NCBI RefSeq assembly: GCF_020510585.1
Contig: NZ_CP075190.1
Span: 2,292,001 to 2,356,000 of the forward strand
DNA: 64,000 bases
Direction: 5' to 3'
Source of the DNA: Ferribacterium limneticum
GTDB taxonomy: Bacteria; Pseudomonadota; Gammaproteobacteria; Burkholderiales; Rhodocyclaceae
The notes beneath the pieces were generated by a model that made no database searches, had not been told where the DNA came from, and saw nothing but the letters and a program-made list of their open reading frames with translations. Shown in pieces: positions 35,086-44,795 of the stretch (the stretch's first letter is position 1; each line of letters opens with the position of its first letter). The translations under genes were made by a program, and so were the position numbers.

Positions 35086-37506
35086 ATGACAGACCAGTTA
35101 AAACTTTTTGACCCGAACGCGCCGCTCCCGCTTGCGGAAGCACCGCTGACAACGAATTCGCCCCTGGCACCTGCCGCCGATGCCCCTTCGGAAGCCGCTG
35201 CAGAGGCCACCAACGACACCCCTTCCGGCGAAGCTGGCGACATCGATCCGCCAGACTTGCCCCCCTCGGCCAGTGGCCCGGCCGGCGACATTCCCTCGCC
35301 CGCCGACTACGCCGCCCGCCGCTATCTCGAATACGCCATGAGCGTAGTCACCGGCCGCGCCCTGCCCTCGGCCGCCGACGGCCAGAAGCCGGTGCAGCGC
35401 CGCATTCTTTACGCCATGCACCGGATGGGCCTGTACAAGAGCCCGCGCCACGTCAAATCAGCGCGCGTCGTCGGCGACGTGATCGGTAAATACCACCCGC
35501 ACGGCGATTCGTCGGTCTATGACGCCATGGTCCGCATGGCGCAGGACTGGAGCTTGCGCTACCCGATCGTCGATGGTCAGGGCAATTTCGGCTCGCGCGA
35601 CGGCGACAACGCCGCCGCCATGCGCTACACCGAAGCCCGCCTGACGCCGATTGCCGAGCTGCTGCTGGCCGAACTCGACGAAGGCACGGTCGACTGGAAG
35701 CCGAACTACGACGGCGCCAACGACGAACCAGCCCTGCTCCCGGCCCGCCTGCCCTTCTGCCTGCTCAACGGCGCCTCCGGCATTGCTGTCGGCATGGCCA
35801 CCGAAATCCCGGCCCACAACCTGCGCGAAGTGGCGAATGCTGCGGTCAACCTGATAAAAGACCCGAATTTCACAGAAGATCAGGTGCTGGCGCTGATCCC
35901 CGGCCCGGATTACCCGGGCGGCGCACAGATCATTTCGACGCCCGAAGAAATCGCCGCCACCTACCGCAGCGGCCGTGGCAGCCTGCGCGTGCGCGCCAAG
36001 TGGAAAATCGAAAACCTGGCCCGTGGCCAATGGAAACTGGTCATCACCGAACTGCCACCGGGCGTTTCAACCGCCACGGTACTGTCGGAAATCGAAGCCT
36101 GCTCCAACCCGGTCGCCAAGGAAAAAGCCGGCAAGAAGGTGTTCACGCCGGAACAGCTCAACCTGAAAGCGGCCTTCCTGTCGTCGATTTCAGAGAGTGG
36201 CGTGCGTGACGAATCGGGCAAGGAACACGCTGTCCGTCTCGTCATCGAGCCGGCCTCTTCGCGCCAGGGCCAGGACGACCTGGTGCGCATGCTGCTCGCC
36301 CACACCAGCCTCGAAACCAATGCCTCGATCAACCTGACCGTGCTCGGCGTCAATGGCACGCCGCGTCAGGCTTCGCTGTACAGCATGATCGCCGAATGGT
36401 GCCGGTTCCGGCTGGCCACTGTCGAGCGCCGTACCCGTCACCGCCTGACCGCCGCCGAAAAGCGCATCCACATCCTGGAAGGCCGTTTGGCCGTCCTGCT
36501 CGACATCGACAAGGTAATCAAGGTCATCCGCGAATCGGACGATCCCAAGGTCGATCTGATGGCGCACTTCAAGCTGTCCGAGATTCAGGCCGAAGACATT
36601 CTCGAAATCCGCCTGCGCCAGTTGGCAAGGCTGGAAGGCATCAAGATCGGTGAAGAACTGGCCAAGCTGCGCGACGAAGCCGCTGGCCTCAACAAGCTGC
36701 TCAATTCCGAAGAAGCCCTGCGCGCCTGCGTTGCGGCCGAAATTGAGGCCGATGCCAAGAAATATGGCGACGACCGCCGCACCTTCATCGAAGCCGCCGA
36801 CAAAGTCACGATGTCGGACGCCAAGACCGTTTCCATCGTCGATGAACCAACCACGCTGATTGTCTCCAGACACGGCTGGCTGCGCTCACGCCAGGGCCAC
36901 AACATCGACCCGACGCAACTGAGCTTCCGCTCCGGCGACGAACTGCTCGCGTGTTTGCCCTGCCGGACAGTTGATAACCTGATCCTGCTCGACACCAAGG
37001 GCCGCGCCTACTCGATCCCCGCCTCGGATATTCCCGGCGGCAAGGGTGATGGCGTCCCGGCTACCTCGCTGGCCGATTTCCAGGACGGCGGCAAACCCTG
37101 CCTGGCCATGGCGATCAAGAACGAAGCGCTCTATTTGGTTGCTGCCAGTGGCGGCTATGGTTTCCGCTGCCAGGGCGCCGATCTCTTGTCACGCGGCAAG
37201 GCCGGCAAGGCCTTCATGTCGCTGTCCGAAGGCGAAATGCCGGTCGTTTTCGCGTCGGCTCCTTCAGGTGAAATTGCCTGCGTGACCAAGGACGGCCGGG
37301 CACTAGTCTTCAATATCGACGAGGTTCGCCAACTGCCGAAAGGCCGCGGCCTCAAACTGATCGATGCCGACCCCGGCAAGACGGCGCTGGAAGAAATCAT
37401 TCCGGTCGTCGATGGGGTTGCCGGCAAGCTCAAGGGCGAACGCCTCGAATTCTGTCGCGGCAACCGCGGCGGCAAGGGCAAGCCAGTCAAGGCGAGCCGA
37501 AAATAG
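35086..37506 (+). CDS. parC: DNA topoisomerase IV subunit A
   Basis: 806 residues from ATG 35086 (an in-frame GTG at 35065 is possible). ParC cuts and religates DNA in decatenation with ParE. The active-site Tyr is in [10 protein letters not shown] (about 183); [14 protein letters not shown] and [15 protein letters not shown] are in place. The first 70 or so residues are an Ala/Pro/Glu-rich, probably disordered extension before [13 protein letters not shown], longer than in E. coli. The C-terminal domain carries degenerate beta-pinwheel repeats. parC is isolated from parE by 27 kb. Confidence 0.97.
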   Translation: MTDQLKLFDPNAPLPLAEAPLTTNSPLAPAADAPSEAAAEATNDTPSGEAGDIDPPDLPPSASGPAGDIPSPADYAARRYLEYAMSVVTGRALPSAADGQKPVQRRILYAMHRMGLYKSPRHVKSARVVGDVIGKYHPHGDSSVYDAMVRMAQDWSLRYPIVDGQGNFGSRDGDNAAAMRYTEARLTPIAELLLAELDEGTVDWKPNYDGANDEPALLPARLPFCLLNGASGIAVGMATEIPAHNLREVANAAVNLIKDPNFTEDQVLALIPGPDYPGGAQIISTPEEIAATYRSGRGSLRVRAKWKIENLARGQWKLVITELPPGVSTATVLSEIEACSNPVAKEKAGKKVFTPEQLNLKAAFLSSISESGVRDESGKEHAVRLVIEPASSRQGQDDLVRMLLAHTSLETNASINLTVLGVNGTPRQASLYSMIAEWCRFRLATVERRTRHRLTAAEKRIHILEGRLAVLLDIDKVIKVIRESDDPKVDLMAHFKLSEIQAEDILEIRLRQLARLEGIKIGEELAKLRDEAAGLNKLLNSEEALRACVAAEIEADAKKYGDDRRTFIEAADKVTMSDAKTVSIVDEPTTLIVSRHGWLRSRQGHNIDPTQLSFRSGDELLACLPCRTVDNLILLDTKGRAYSIPASDIPGGKGDGVPATSLADFQDGGKPCLAMAIKNEALYLVAASGGYGFRCQGADLLSRGKAGKAFMSLSEGEMPVVFASAPSGEIACVTKDGRALVFNIDEVRQLPKGRGLKLIDADPGKTALEEIIPVVDGVAGKLKGERLEFCRGNRGGKGKPVKASRK

Positions 37507-37630
37507 CCACCTGAAACGGTGATGCAGGCAAGGCACGGAGAAATACGGATAATATGCTTCGGTAATTACCCTCTGTGCCTGTCAGGCATGTCCCGTTCAG
37601 CCGGCCCGGCGCCTACTATCTGGAGTTTTA

Positions 37631-37963
37631 ATGTCTCGCACCCTGATTCTTATCGTCCAGTTTCTTCTGGTTACAGGGGTATTTTTTGGCATTGGAATTT
37701 ATCTGGCCAAGCGGATAAACAAGAAAAAAAGGGCTAGGCGCAAACTGGAATCACACTCGCTGCCCATGTCCGCCTTTTCCACGCTTGATCACCCAGCCGC
37801 CGAGCCGACCGCCAACGACATGACGCCCCTCGAAGAAGCCGAGGTATTCATGATTTACGGGAAGAAGGCAAAAGCCGTTGAAGTACTCAGGGAAGCTCTG
37901 GCCAAAAAACGCATCACCCGTGAAGCTTATGATGCCTTCAAGGCCAAGCACAATATCCAATAA
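37631..37963 (+). CDS. Small membrane-anchored protein with FimV-C-terminal-like helix pair
   Basis: 110 residues. One N-terminal membrane helix (about 4-25), a basic stretch (KRINKKKRARRK), a Ser/Pro linker, and a C-terminal segment PLEEAEVFMIYGKKAKAVEVLREALAKKR that resembles the C-terminal FimV/TPR-like domain (EADVYLAYG...AEEILKEAL). GGAG lies 6 bases before the start. FimV-like domains support type IV pilus or polar organelle assembly; a similar scaffolding role is possible, but the match is short. Confidence 0.55.
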   Translation: MSRTLILIVQFLLVTGVFFGIGIYLAKRINKKKRARRKLESHSLPMSAFSTLDHPAAEPTANDMTPLEEAEVFMIYGKKAKAVEVLREALAKKRITREAYDAFKAKHNIQ

Positions 37964-38131
37964 ACAACTTTAACAAAGTTATTTATTGTATTGATTTAAT
38001 TAAATTTAAAATAACAAAACGAGTTACTTGCTAGACTGACTCATGGCGTGAGAAGTCAATTTTCGAGCAAAGAAAAACCGGGCGGCCAGTTCACGACTGG
38101 GCAGGCCCGGTTGGCTTTTCAGCTAGCCAGA

Positions 38132-38305
38132 TCAGGCCGCTATATCGCCCGAATGCAGGGCTTCAACCTCTTCATGCTCCCATTCCTTGATGGTATCCGA
38201 GACAAGGCGAGCCTTTTCGTGGGCATCCGGCTGATGGTGATGCGCCTCCTCGAAAACCTCAAGGGCCTCGTGGATGGCTTCAGCCTTCGTGTGGGTATGT
38301 TGCAT
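38132..38305 (-). CDS. Small hypothetical acidic protein
   Basis: 57 residues from ATG 38305 with GGAAGG upstream. The sequence is a single amphipathic, Glu/His-rich helix pair (KAEAIHEALEVFEEAHHH; ARLVSDTIKEWEHEEVEAL). It lies just after the phasin terminator on the same strand. No family recognised. Confidence 0.5.
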   Translation of the reverse strand: MQHTHTKAEAIHEALEVFEEAHHHQPDAHEKARLVSDTIKEWEHEEVEALHSGDIAA

Positions 38306-38332
38306 GACGATAATCCTTCCCGTTTTTCAAAG

Positions 38333-38363
38333 AAAAAAGCCCTTGGGTTCCAAGGGCTTTTTT
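38333..38363 (-). terminator. Terminator after the phasin gene
   Basis: GCCCTTGG (38339-38346) pairs with CCAAGGGC (38350-38357), extended by A/T runs on both sides; usable in both directions. Confidence 0.8.
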
Positions 38364-38414
38364 ATCAAAAACCGCAGACTGGCTCCGGTTCTTGAAGCTT
38401 TACGCAATCAGGGC

Positions 38415-38969
38415 TTAGGCAGCCTTCTTGGAAGCCTTCGGAGCGGCGACAACGTTGGCAGCCTTCATCGTGGCGCTGGTAGCGGCAGCAACGCTGGCTT
38501 CGGCAACTTCAGCAGCCTGCTTGGCAGCCTTGTTCAAGCCTTCGTAGGCTTCGTTGGCGGACTTGATCGCGGTCTTGACGGCAGCGACGGCCACTTCGGA
38601 ACCAGCCGGAGCGGAAGCCAGAGCCTTTTCGACCAGGCCAGAAACCGTGGCGGCGTTTTCAGCAACCTTGGCTTCAACTTCCTTGGCCAGCTTGTCCTTG
38701 GTTTCGCCAGCGATGGCGATCACGTTACGCGAGTATTCCATGCCCTTTTCGATGGACGGCGAAGCCAGTTCCTTCTGGATGCTGACGAAAGACTGGACAT
38801 CCTTGGCGCCGAGCAGAGCCGTGACGTTAGCCATGGCGCCTTCGAAAACGGAACGGGCAGCGGCCAGATTCAACAGGGCCAGACGCTCGATGCCATCAAA
38901 GGTGGTGTTGGCAAAAAACAGGGCGGAATTGATGCTGGACTTGGCGAAATCTTCGGGTTTGGTGAACAT
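38415..38969 (-). CDS. phaP: Phasin family protein
   Basis: 184 residues, AGGAG before the ATG. It begins MFTKPEDFAK and contains the phasin-type amphipathic helices (FDGIERLALLNLAAARSVFE, then a Lys/Glu/Ala coiled segment) and an Ala/Lys-rich tail with repeated AA-K patterns. Phasins coat polyhydroxyalkanoate granules and control their number and size. No PHA synthase is in the window. Strong terminator and ribosome site suggest high expression. Confidence 0.9.
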   Translation of the reverse strand: MFTKPEDFAKSSINSALFFANTTFDGIERLALLNLAAARSVFEGAMANVTALLGAKDVQSFVSIQKELASPSIEKGMEYSRNVIAIAGETKDKLAKEVEAKVAENAATVSGLVEKALASAPAGSEVAVAAVKTAIKSANEAYEGLNKAAKQAAEVAEASVAAATSATMKAANVVAAPKASKKAA

Positions 38970-39122
38970 GATGAATCTCCTGAGGTTGGGGTAATCTATT
39001 CGCCTTGGCCTTTATGTTGCGCCGCAGCATGACTCCATTCTAACCACAGGAAAACACTTGTCAACAGCTTTTTGTGCACTGCACCAATTGTCTGAAAAAA
39101 TGTGTTGGAAATTCCCAACGCT

Positions 39123-39917
39123 TCAGCCGGCGCGCGGCTCCAGACCGAGTCTTTCGAGGATCGCAGTCATCGCTTCGGCAGCGCCGAGCGGCAGGTAATA
39201 ATCGACGATATCGGTGAGCATGGTTTTCGCCGGATTGATTTCCACGGTTGGAATCCCACTGCCGGCAGCCAGCACGACCGGCTGGGTGATATAGGGAAAG
39301 ATACTCGACGTCCCGATAGTAAAAACGATGTCGAAACCTTCCTGGAAAGCGTCGATGAAACGATCCAGCGGTTCCTCCGGCAAGGCTTCGCCGAAAAGCA
39401 CGACCTTTGGCCGCAAAACGCCGCCGCACAACGGGCACAGGGGCGGCACTTCGCGACCGCTCAGGTCGGCAGCCGCTTCTTCATGGCTGCATTCGGTACA
39501 TTCCAGCTCCTGCAGGTTGCCGTGAATCTCGACGATCTCGCGGCTACCGGCCTGGCGGTGCAGGCCATCGACGTTCTGCGTGAACACCATGACCCGGTCG
39601 AGATGCTCGTCCAGGCTGGCAATGGCGAAATGCGCCGCATTCGGTCGGGCACCGCGACAGTTCTCTTCGATCTGGATCAGGTATTTCCAGGTGATTTCCG
39701 GGTGCATGGCGAAAACCTCGCCGGACAAGGCATCCTCGATGCGCAAGCCCTCTTCCGTTGCCTCGCTGTCGTAGAGGCCACCAACACCGCGATAGGTCGG
39801 CAGGCCGGAATCGGCCGAAATCCCCGCACCGGTAATGAACAAGGCGCTCCGCGCGTGGCGAAGATGCTCGGCCACGGCATCGAGTGCCGCGTCGATCGGT
39901 GCTGGATACGACTTCAT
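39123..39917 (-). CDS. Sir2-family NAD-dependent protein deacylase
   Basis: 264 residues from ATG 39917; a TTG two codons earlier is the only longer option. The Rossmann motif GAGISADSGLPTYRG, FTQNVDGLH and the catalytic His in EIHGN (about 122) are present, and a four-Cys zinc site CTEC...CPLC (about 140-170). This is the bacterial sirtuin that deacetylates or deacylates lysines using NAD+. It lies 18 bases after the FliL-like gene on the same strand. Confidence 0.93.
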   Translation of the reverse strand: MKSYPAPIDAALDAVAEHLRHARSALFITGAGISADSGLPTYRGVGGLYDSEATEEGLRIEDALSGEVFAMHPEITWKYLIQIEENCRGARPNAAHFAIASLDEHLDRVMVFTQNVDGLHRQAGSREIVEIHGNLQELECTECSHEEAAADLSGREVPPLCPLCGGVLRPKVVLFGEALPEEPLDRFIDAFQEGFDIVFTIGTSSIFPYITQPVVLAAGSGIPTVEINPAKTMLTDIVDYYLPLGAAEAMTAILERLGLEPRAG

Positions 39918-39935
39918 CGGCAACGGCAGTCCTGC

Positions 39936-40340
39936 TTACTGGATCAGGAACTGGGTAAACAAGGCTTCCTTGACCCCGGTTTCGTCGTCTTCATGGATGG
40001 CGTGGTTGGCCAGTTCAATGATTTCTTGGATAAGTTCCTTCTTGCCCGCCAGCGTGCGCAGCTTGGCAACTTCCTTGCTCGAGAGCAGCAGGATGATCTG
40101 ATGCTGGATCCGCGGCTTGTAAGCAGCAATGGCACCGGCGGCTTCCGGAACGGCCGGTTCCAGGATCAGCCCGAACTGCAAATAATTCTCGGTGCCAAGA
40201 TTGACCGTGAACACCATTGGCTCAGGCGCGACACCACCACCGCCGTGATCGCTGGCCAGCGAAGGCAAGGGCATAAGCAGCGCCAAAACGAACAGCAGCG
40301 GCGCGACAAGGGCATTCACAATCCGGGAAACGACGTTCAT
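39936..40340 (-). CDS. FliL-like flagellar basal-body-associated protein
   Basis: 134 residues from ATG 40340. One N-terminal hydrophobic segment that may act as a signal anchor (LVAPLLFVLALLMPLPSLA), a Gly/His linker (SDHGGGG), then a FliL-type domain (MVFTVNLGTENYLQFGLILE, HQIILLLSSKEVAKLRTLAGKKELIQEI). FliL proteins stabilise the stator around the flagellar motor. No other flagellar gene is nearby, so this is a stand-alone paralogue or relocated copy. It is transcribed with the sirtuin gene. Confidence 0.75.
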   Translation of the reverse strand: MNVVSRIVNALVAPLLFVLALLMPLPSLASDHGGGGVAPEPMVFTVNLGTENYLQFGLILEPAVPEAAGAIAAYKPRIQHQIILLLSSKEVAKLRTLAGKKELIQEIIELANHAIHEDDETGVKEALFTQFLIQ

Positions 40341-40566
40341 GACAATCCTAAAAATGATTGATGTCCCATCGGGAGACCCGGACTTTATACCGGCTGAAAA
40401 CCAAAAAAGCCACCATGACAGCGATGTATGCCAGTCGATCACCATTTTGAAAGCCTCGCCAGGCGCAAAATACCCCCTCACTGGCAGACCAGCGTATATT
40501 TCGCCCTTCGCTCACGGTCGCCACCCCGATATTCGGCTTGGCACCGCCAAAATACCCCGCAAAATC

Positions 40567-41655
40567 ATGCCTCTTCCCATTTACGACCCCGCCACCTATC
40601 CGGCCCTACTTGCCGGCAAACTCGCCCATTTCGAGCAGACCTTCGCGCCGCTCGGCGTGGCCAATACCGTTGCCCATGCCTCGACGCCGCTGCATTACCG
40701 ACTGCGTGCCGAATTCCGCATCTGGCACGATGGCGACCGGCTGGATTACGCGATGTTTGACCCGGAAGATCCCAAGGTGCCGATCACGCTCGACACCTTC
40801 CCACCTGCTGCCGAATCCATTTGCGCGCTGATGCCGCGCCTGCGCGACCGCCTTGCCACCAGCGAAACGCTGCGCCGCCGGCTGTTCCAGGCCGATTTTC
40901 TCGCCACCCTGAGCGGCGACATGCTGGTCACGCTGATTTATCACCGTACGCTGGACGAAGGGTGGGAAATCGCCGCCCGCGAGATGGCGGCCGAACTGGG
41001 CATCCGCGTCATTGGTCGCAGCCGCGGCCAGAAACTTGTGCTCGACCGCGACTGGGTGCTCGAAGAATTCGAGCTCAACGGCCGCCAGCTACGCTACAAG
41101 CAGGTCGAAGGCAGCTTCACCCAGCCCAACGGCGGCGTCAATCGCCAGATGCTCGGCTGGGCCTGCCAGCAGGCGGCCGGCATCGGCGGCAATCTGGTCG
41201 AGCTGTACTGCGGCAACGGCAATTTCACCATCGCGCTGGCGCCGCTCTTCGACCAGGTGCTGGCCACCGAGGTCAGCAAGTCGTCGGTTCATGCCGCCCA
41301 GTTCAATCTGGAGGCCAACAACGTCGGCAACGTGGCCATTGTCCGCATGTCGAGCGAGGAATTCAGCGATGCGCTGGCTGGCCGCGAAGAATTCACGCGC
41401 CTCAAAGACATCGACCTCGAACCCTTCCGCCATGCCACGCTCTTCGTCGACCCGCCGCGCAGCGGGCTGGATGCCGTGACACTCGAACTGGCCCGCGGCT
41501 TCGACCGCATCTTGTACATATCCTGCAACCAGCAGACCCTGCTCGAAAACGTGACAGCGCTGCAAGACACGCACCAGATCGCCGCTTCCGCCGTCTTCGA
41601 TCAATTCCCCTACACGCATCACCTGGAGTGCGGCCTGCTGCTGACGCGGCGGTAG
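40567..41655 (+). CDS. trmA: tRNA (uracil-5-)-methyltransferase
   Basis: 362 residues, matching E. coli TrmA length. It makes m5U54 in tRNA T-loops with S-adenosylmethionine. Visible: SAM-binding VELYCGNGNFTIAL (about 215), FVDPPRSGLD, and the catalytic Cys in LYISCNQQTL (about 319); HHLECG near the C-terminus also fits TrmA. The ATG at 40567 gives the canonical MPLPIYDPATY. Upstream in-frame sequence to 40339 would overlap the fliL promoter and is not used. Confidence 0.95.
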   Translation: MPLPIYDPATYPALLAGKLAHFEQTFAPLGVANTVAHASTPLHYRLRAEFRIWHDGDRLDYAMFDPEDPKVPITLDTFPPAAESICALMPRLRDRLATSETLRRRLFQADFLATLSGDMLVTLIYHRTLDEGWEIAAREMAAELGIRVIGRSRGQKLVLDRDWVLEEFELNGRQLRYKQVEGSFTQPNGGVNRQMLGWACQQAAGIGGNLVELYCGNGNFTIALAPLFDQVLATEVSKSSVHAAQFNLEANNVGNVAIVRMSSEEFSDALAGREEFTRLKDIDLEPFRHATLFVDPPRSGLDAVTLELARGFDRILYISCNQQTLLENVTALQDTHQIAASAVFDQFPYTHHLECGLLLTRR

Positions 41656-41739
41656 TCTCGCTTCACGCTTGTCAGCCTGCCGCCGGCCGGCTGCTACCCA
41701 GTGGCGGTGACCAACACCGCCACGCACCCGAGCCTCCCC

Positions 41740-42009
41740 ATGAAAAGAACCGATCTTTACAAAAGCCTCGCCAGCAAGATTGACCGCAACATGAAACAGG
41801 CTGGAACCCCCGACCGTTTCGGCCAGGGCGCCGTCCTCGACCGCAAGGAACAGCGCAAGCTGGACCAGGCCAAGGGTCTCATCCCCTTCGCCGTCAAGAT
41901 CGATGCCCAACTGGCCGAACAACTGCGCACGCTGGCCGAAACCAGCGAAGGCGGCATCAACGAAGTGGTCGACATGCTGCTGCGCAAAGGCCTCGCCGCC
42001 GGCGTTTAA
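41740..42009 (+). CDS. Hypothetical small basic protein
   Basis: 89 residues from ATG 41740. Lys/Arg-rich N-terminus (KRTDLYKSLASKIDRNMKQ) and a C-terminal part FAVKIDAQLAEQLRTLAETSEGGINEVVDMLLRKGL, which looks like the strand and two helices of a ribbon-helix-helix-like unit. If so it could bind DNA, but I cannot name a family. It lies between trmA and rhlE on the same strand. Confidence 0.55.
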   Translation: MKRTDLYKSLASKIDRNMKQAGTPDRFGQGAVLDRKEQRKLDQAKGLIPFAVKIDAQLAEQLRTLAETSEGGINEVVDMLLRKGLAAGV

Positions 42010-42075
42010 ACGCTCGCTACACGGGCGGGTTAAACTCGCCCCTTCATTGCCCATTTGCTTTCCCCCTCCCCGCCC

Positions 42076-43428
42076 ATGACCTTCGCTACCCTCGGCCTCG
42101 CCGAAACGCTGCTCCAGTCCCTCGAAACGCTCGGCTACAAGACGCCGACGCCGATTCAGGAGCAAGCCATTCCCGCCGTCCTCGAAGGGCGCGACGTGAT
42201 GGCCGCAGCCCAGACCGGCACCGGCAAGACCGCCGGCTTCGCGCTGCCCATCCTGCACAGCCTGGCCAACGATGGCATCAAGGTCGGCAGCAATTCGGTG
42301 CGCGCCCTTGTCCTCGTGCCGACGCGCGAACTGGCCGAACAGGTCCACGCCAGCTTCCGCCAGTACGGCGAACACACCAGCGTCAGCACCTACGCGGCCT
42401 ACGGCGGCGTCAGCATCAACCCGCAAATGATGCGCCTGCGCCGCGGCGTCGATGTCCTCGTCGCCACCCCCGGCCGCCTGCTCGACCTCTACAGCCAGAA
42501 CGCCCTCAAGCTCAACAAGGTGCAAGTGCTCGTCCTCGACGAAGCCGACCGCATGCTCGACCTCGGCTTCTCGAACGAACTCGACGCCGTCTTCGCCGCC
42601 CTGCCCAAAAAGCGGCAGACCCTGCTCTTCTCCGCCACCTTCTCCGAAGTCATCCGCAGCCTGGCCAAGGCCCGCCTGCGCAACCCGCTGACCATCGAAA
42701 TCAGCCCGCCCAACAGCACCGTCAAGGCCGTCAAGCAGTGGATGGTGCCGGTCGACAAGAAGCGCAAGACCGAACTCTTCCTGTTCATGCGCAAGGACCG
42801 GCGCTGGGGCCAGGTGCTGGTCTTCGTCAAGACCAAGCGCGGCGCCGACGAACTGGTCAGCATCCTGCACGCCAAGCGCATCAAGGCCGACGCCATCCAC
42901 GGCGACAAGCCGCAACCGGCCCGCCTGCGCGCCCTCGAGAGCTTCAAGGCCGGCGAAGTGCAAATCCTCGTCGCCACCGATGTCGCTGCCCGCGGTCTGG
43001 ACATCGACGACCTGCCGCAAGTCGTCAATTTCGACCTGCCCATCGTCGCCGAAGACTACATCCACCGCATCGGCCGCACCGGCCGCGCCGGCGCCACCGG
43101 CGAAGCCATCTCGCTGGTCTGCGCCGACGAAGCCCCGATGCTCGCCGCCATCGAAACGCTGCTCAAGCAAACCTTGAGCCGCGAAGAAGAACCGGGCTTC
43201 GAACCCGACCACCGAATTCCGCTGACCGGCGCCGCCGCAATAGCCGCGAAGAAGATAAAGAAACCAAAGATGCCCGGAGGCCGGGGCGGCAAAGGCACGC
43301 CGAGCAACTGGGTCGGCTTCGACGACGCCCCCAAACGCCCTGGTGCTCGTCCGGCGGCCCGTCCGGGTGGAGCTTCACGGTCAACCGGAAAAAACGGCCA
43401 AAAACAAAATCGGTCTGGCGGCCGCTGA
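42076..43428 (+). CDS. rhlE: DEAD-box RNA helicase (RhlE type)
   Basis: 450 residues from ATG 42076. All helicase motifs are present: Q motif (YKTPTPIQEQAIP), AQTGTGKT, PTRELAEQ, GGVSIN, TPGRLLDL, DEADRMLDLGF (about 154), SAT, HGDKPQPARL and HRIGRTGRAG. RhlE helicases act in ribosome assembly and RNA turnover. The basic C-terminal tail (after about residue 380) is variable between species and here includes a copy of the dispersed element, translated as SRSTGKNGQKQN just before the stop. A strong terminator follows. Confidence 0.93.
   Translation: MTFATLGLAETLLQSLETLGYKTPTPIQEQAIPAVLEGRDVMAAAQTGTGKTAGFALPILHSLANDGIKVGSNSVRALVLVPTRELAEQVHASFRQYGEHTSVSTYAAYGGVSINPQMMRLRRGVDVLVATPGRLLDLYSQNALKLNKVQVLVLDEADRMLDLGFSNELDAVFAALPKKRQTLLFSATFSEVIRSLAKARLRNPLTIEISPPNSTVKAVKQWMVPVDKKRKTELFLFMRKDRRWGQVLVFVKTKRGADELVSILHAKRIKADAIHGDKPQPARLRALESFKAGEVQILVATDVAARGLDIDDLPQVVNFDLPIVAEDYIHRIGRTGRAGATGEAISLVCADEAPMLAAIETLLKQTLSREEEPGFEPDHRIPLTGAAAIAAKKIKKPKMPGGRGGKGTPSNWVGFDDAPKRPGARPAARPGGASRSTGKNGQKQNRSGGR
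43371..43410 (-). repeat. Dispersed element, copy 9 (3' end of rhlE)
   Basis: On the minus strand: ATTTTGTTTTTGGCC arm, GTTTTTTC tract, core CGGTTGACCGTG. The gene reads the other strand in the frame CGG TCA ACC, 18 bases before its stop codon. Confidence 0.85.
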
Positions 43429-43451
43429 ACGAGAAATCAGAGGCTGAAATG

Positions 43452-43486
43452 AAAAATGGCACTTCGCTGGAAGTGCCATTTTTTTG
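43452..43486 (+). terminator. Terminator after rhlE
   Basis: ATGGCACTT (43456-43464) pairs with AAGTGCCAT (43471-43479), followed by seven T residues. Confidence 0.9.
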
Positions 43487-43488
43487 TT

Positions 43489-43748
43489 GACTGAGCAACC
43501 AATCAATTTGCCAGCGTATCGGCTACTTGTGCCGTTCGAGCCCTGATCGGCTCCCCAACTCAGACAGTTCTAAGAACTGGAAACTCAAATTCATCATCCC
43601 ATAGGTCGATTCCGGGACGATGAATCAGAGTGCGGAAGCAATGTGGCATTTATGTCGTGAAGGGCTAGCCAACCCGGGTTAATCTTAGAGCCGGAGCTCT
43701 TCATCATTCAGGGGCCATACTACAGAATGTCAATTTCACTGCTCACTG
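43489..43748. other. Non-coding left flank of an AT-rich foreign segment
   Basis: No gene seen. It contains a perfect 15-base palindrome (CAGTTCT A AGAACTG, 43565-43579) and the 11-base sequence GACGATGAATC (43616-43626), which recurs at 45101-45111 on the other side of the AT-rich gene. Confidence 0.5.
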
Positions 43749-44795
43749 TTAGCGAAAATCATTCCAGTCTAGATTACCACCCGCCTTCAGAACACTTACC
43801 ACTCGAGTTATCTTAGCATTTTCATCTGGGCTTAATGGGTACTTAGTAAGTCTTTCCAGTACGCTAGCGGAAGTCTTATTGTCATTCATCTTATAATAAC
43901 AATAGGCTAACTCCATTATCCAGTTAGGCTTATCGCCATATTTCAGCGCGTCTGTATATTCAAAAATCGCCTCTGAGTAATTACCATCTAGCATATAATG
44001 ATACGCCTTCATGCTTGGAACATTCCCTCGAAGATTCCATATCCGTGGATTCATATATCCGAACTTTTGTGAGTTATTAGCAAAAAGCTCACCAGCATTA
44101 TAACTCCCACCCCAGAGCGGATTAAAATACCGCATGAAAGTTACCCGAATATAATAAGCATCCGGCCTCAGCTCCAGCGCCTTTTTTATAGCATCTTCAG
44201 CATCAGCACGATTACCATATGCCATCCCACTCACGATAATTCCGTGATATGCCGGCAGAAATCCACCACGAATTTGATTTGCGCGATTCAAACTATCCAA
44301 AGATTTATTTGAAAAATCAACTGCAGTTTCCATATTAAATTTTGGGGTTTCTGAAACGAATTTAGTGCCGCGAAATTTTCCTGCCAGACCTGCGAGATAA
44401 AACCCCTTTGCCGCATATGATACGTACGAATTACGCGAGGAAATCCAATTATCAAAAACAAGAATCAGATTCGGGTAGTCTTTGTAGGCTAGCTGAGTAA
44501 AAACCTCATATGCCTGAAACAAATTTATTTCATATCGAATGTCAGAATTATATTTATTTTCGACGGCAATAAGCTTGCTCTCCAGATCATCAAAATTATT
44601 TTGTAACAGCAATCTCTCGATATCCCCTGCAGATACTCCGTCACTCGTAACTAAGTATGATTGCTTGAGCCATTCGTTAGCGAGACCAACCTTTTCTTTC
44701 TCAGAGTATTTTTTAACATCGCCGAAACACTGAGATGTAAATAAAACACAAACTGCAACACATAACGCGATTATCTTTGAGCGGAAACAAATCAT
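43749..44795 (-). CDS. Secreted DUF4034-like protein in an AT-rich island
   Basis: 348 residues with a signal peptide (about 1-25, cleavage after CFG). The body has TPR-like helices (YEINLFQAYEVFTQLAYKDY; ADAEDAIKKALELRPDAYY; YSEAIFEYTDALKYGDKPNWIMELAYCYYKMND split over 285-315) with a pattern resembling DUF4034 proteins; function unknown. Base use is plainly more AT-rich than all neighbours (many AAT, AAA, TTA, ATA codons), a sign of recent transfer. It is isolated, with its own AT-rich promoter region to the right. Confidence 0.7.
   Translation of the reverse strand: MICFRSKIIALCVAVCVLFTSQCFGDVKKYSEKEKVGLANEWLKQSYLVTSDGVSAGDIERLLLQNNFDDLESKLIAVENKYNSDIRYEINLFQAYEVFTQLAYKDYPNLILVFDNWISSRNSYVSYAAKGFYLAGLAGKFRGTKFVSETPKFNMETAVDFSNKSLDSLNRANQIRGGFLPAYHGIIVSGMAYGNRADAEDAIKKALELRPDAYYIRVTFMRYFNPLWGGSYNAGELFANNSQKFGYMNPRIWNLRGNVPSMKAYHYMLDGNYSEAIFEYTDALKYGDKPNWIMELAYCYYKMNDNKTSASVLERLTKYPLSPDENAKITRVVSVLKAGGNLDWNDFR

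Noticed and set aside
41089..43212. 707-codon minus-strand open frame opposite trmA and rhlE
   Set aside because: Antisense of two well-conserved genes, no domain seen.
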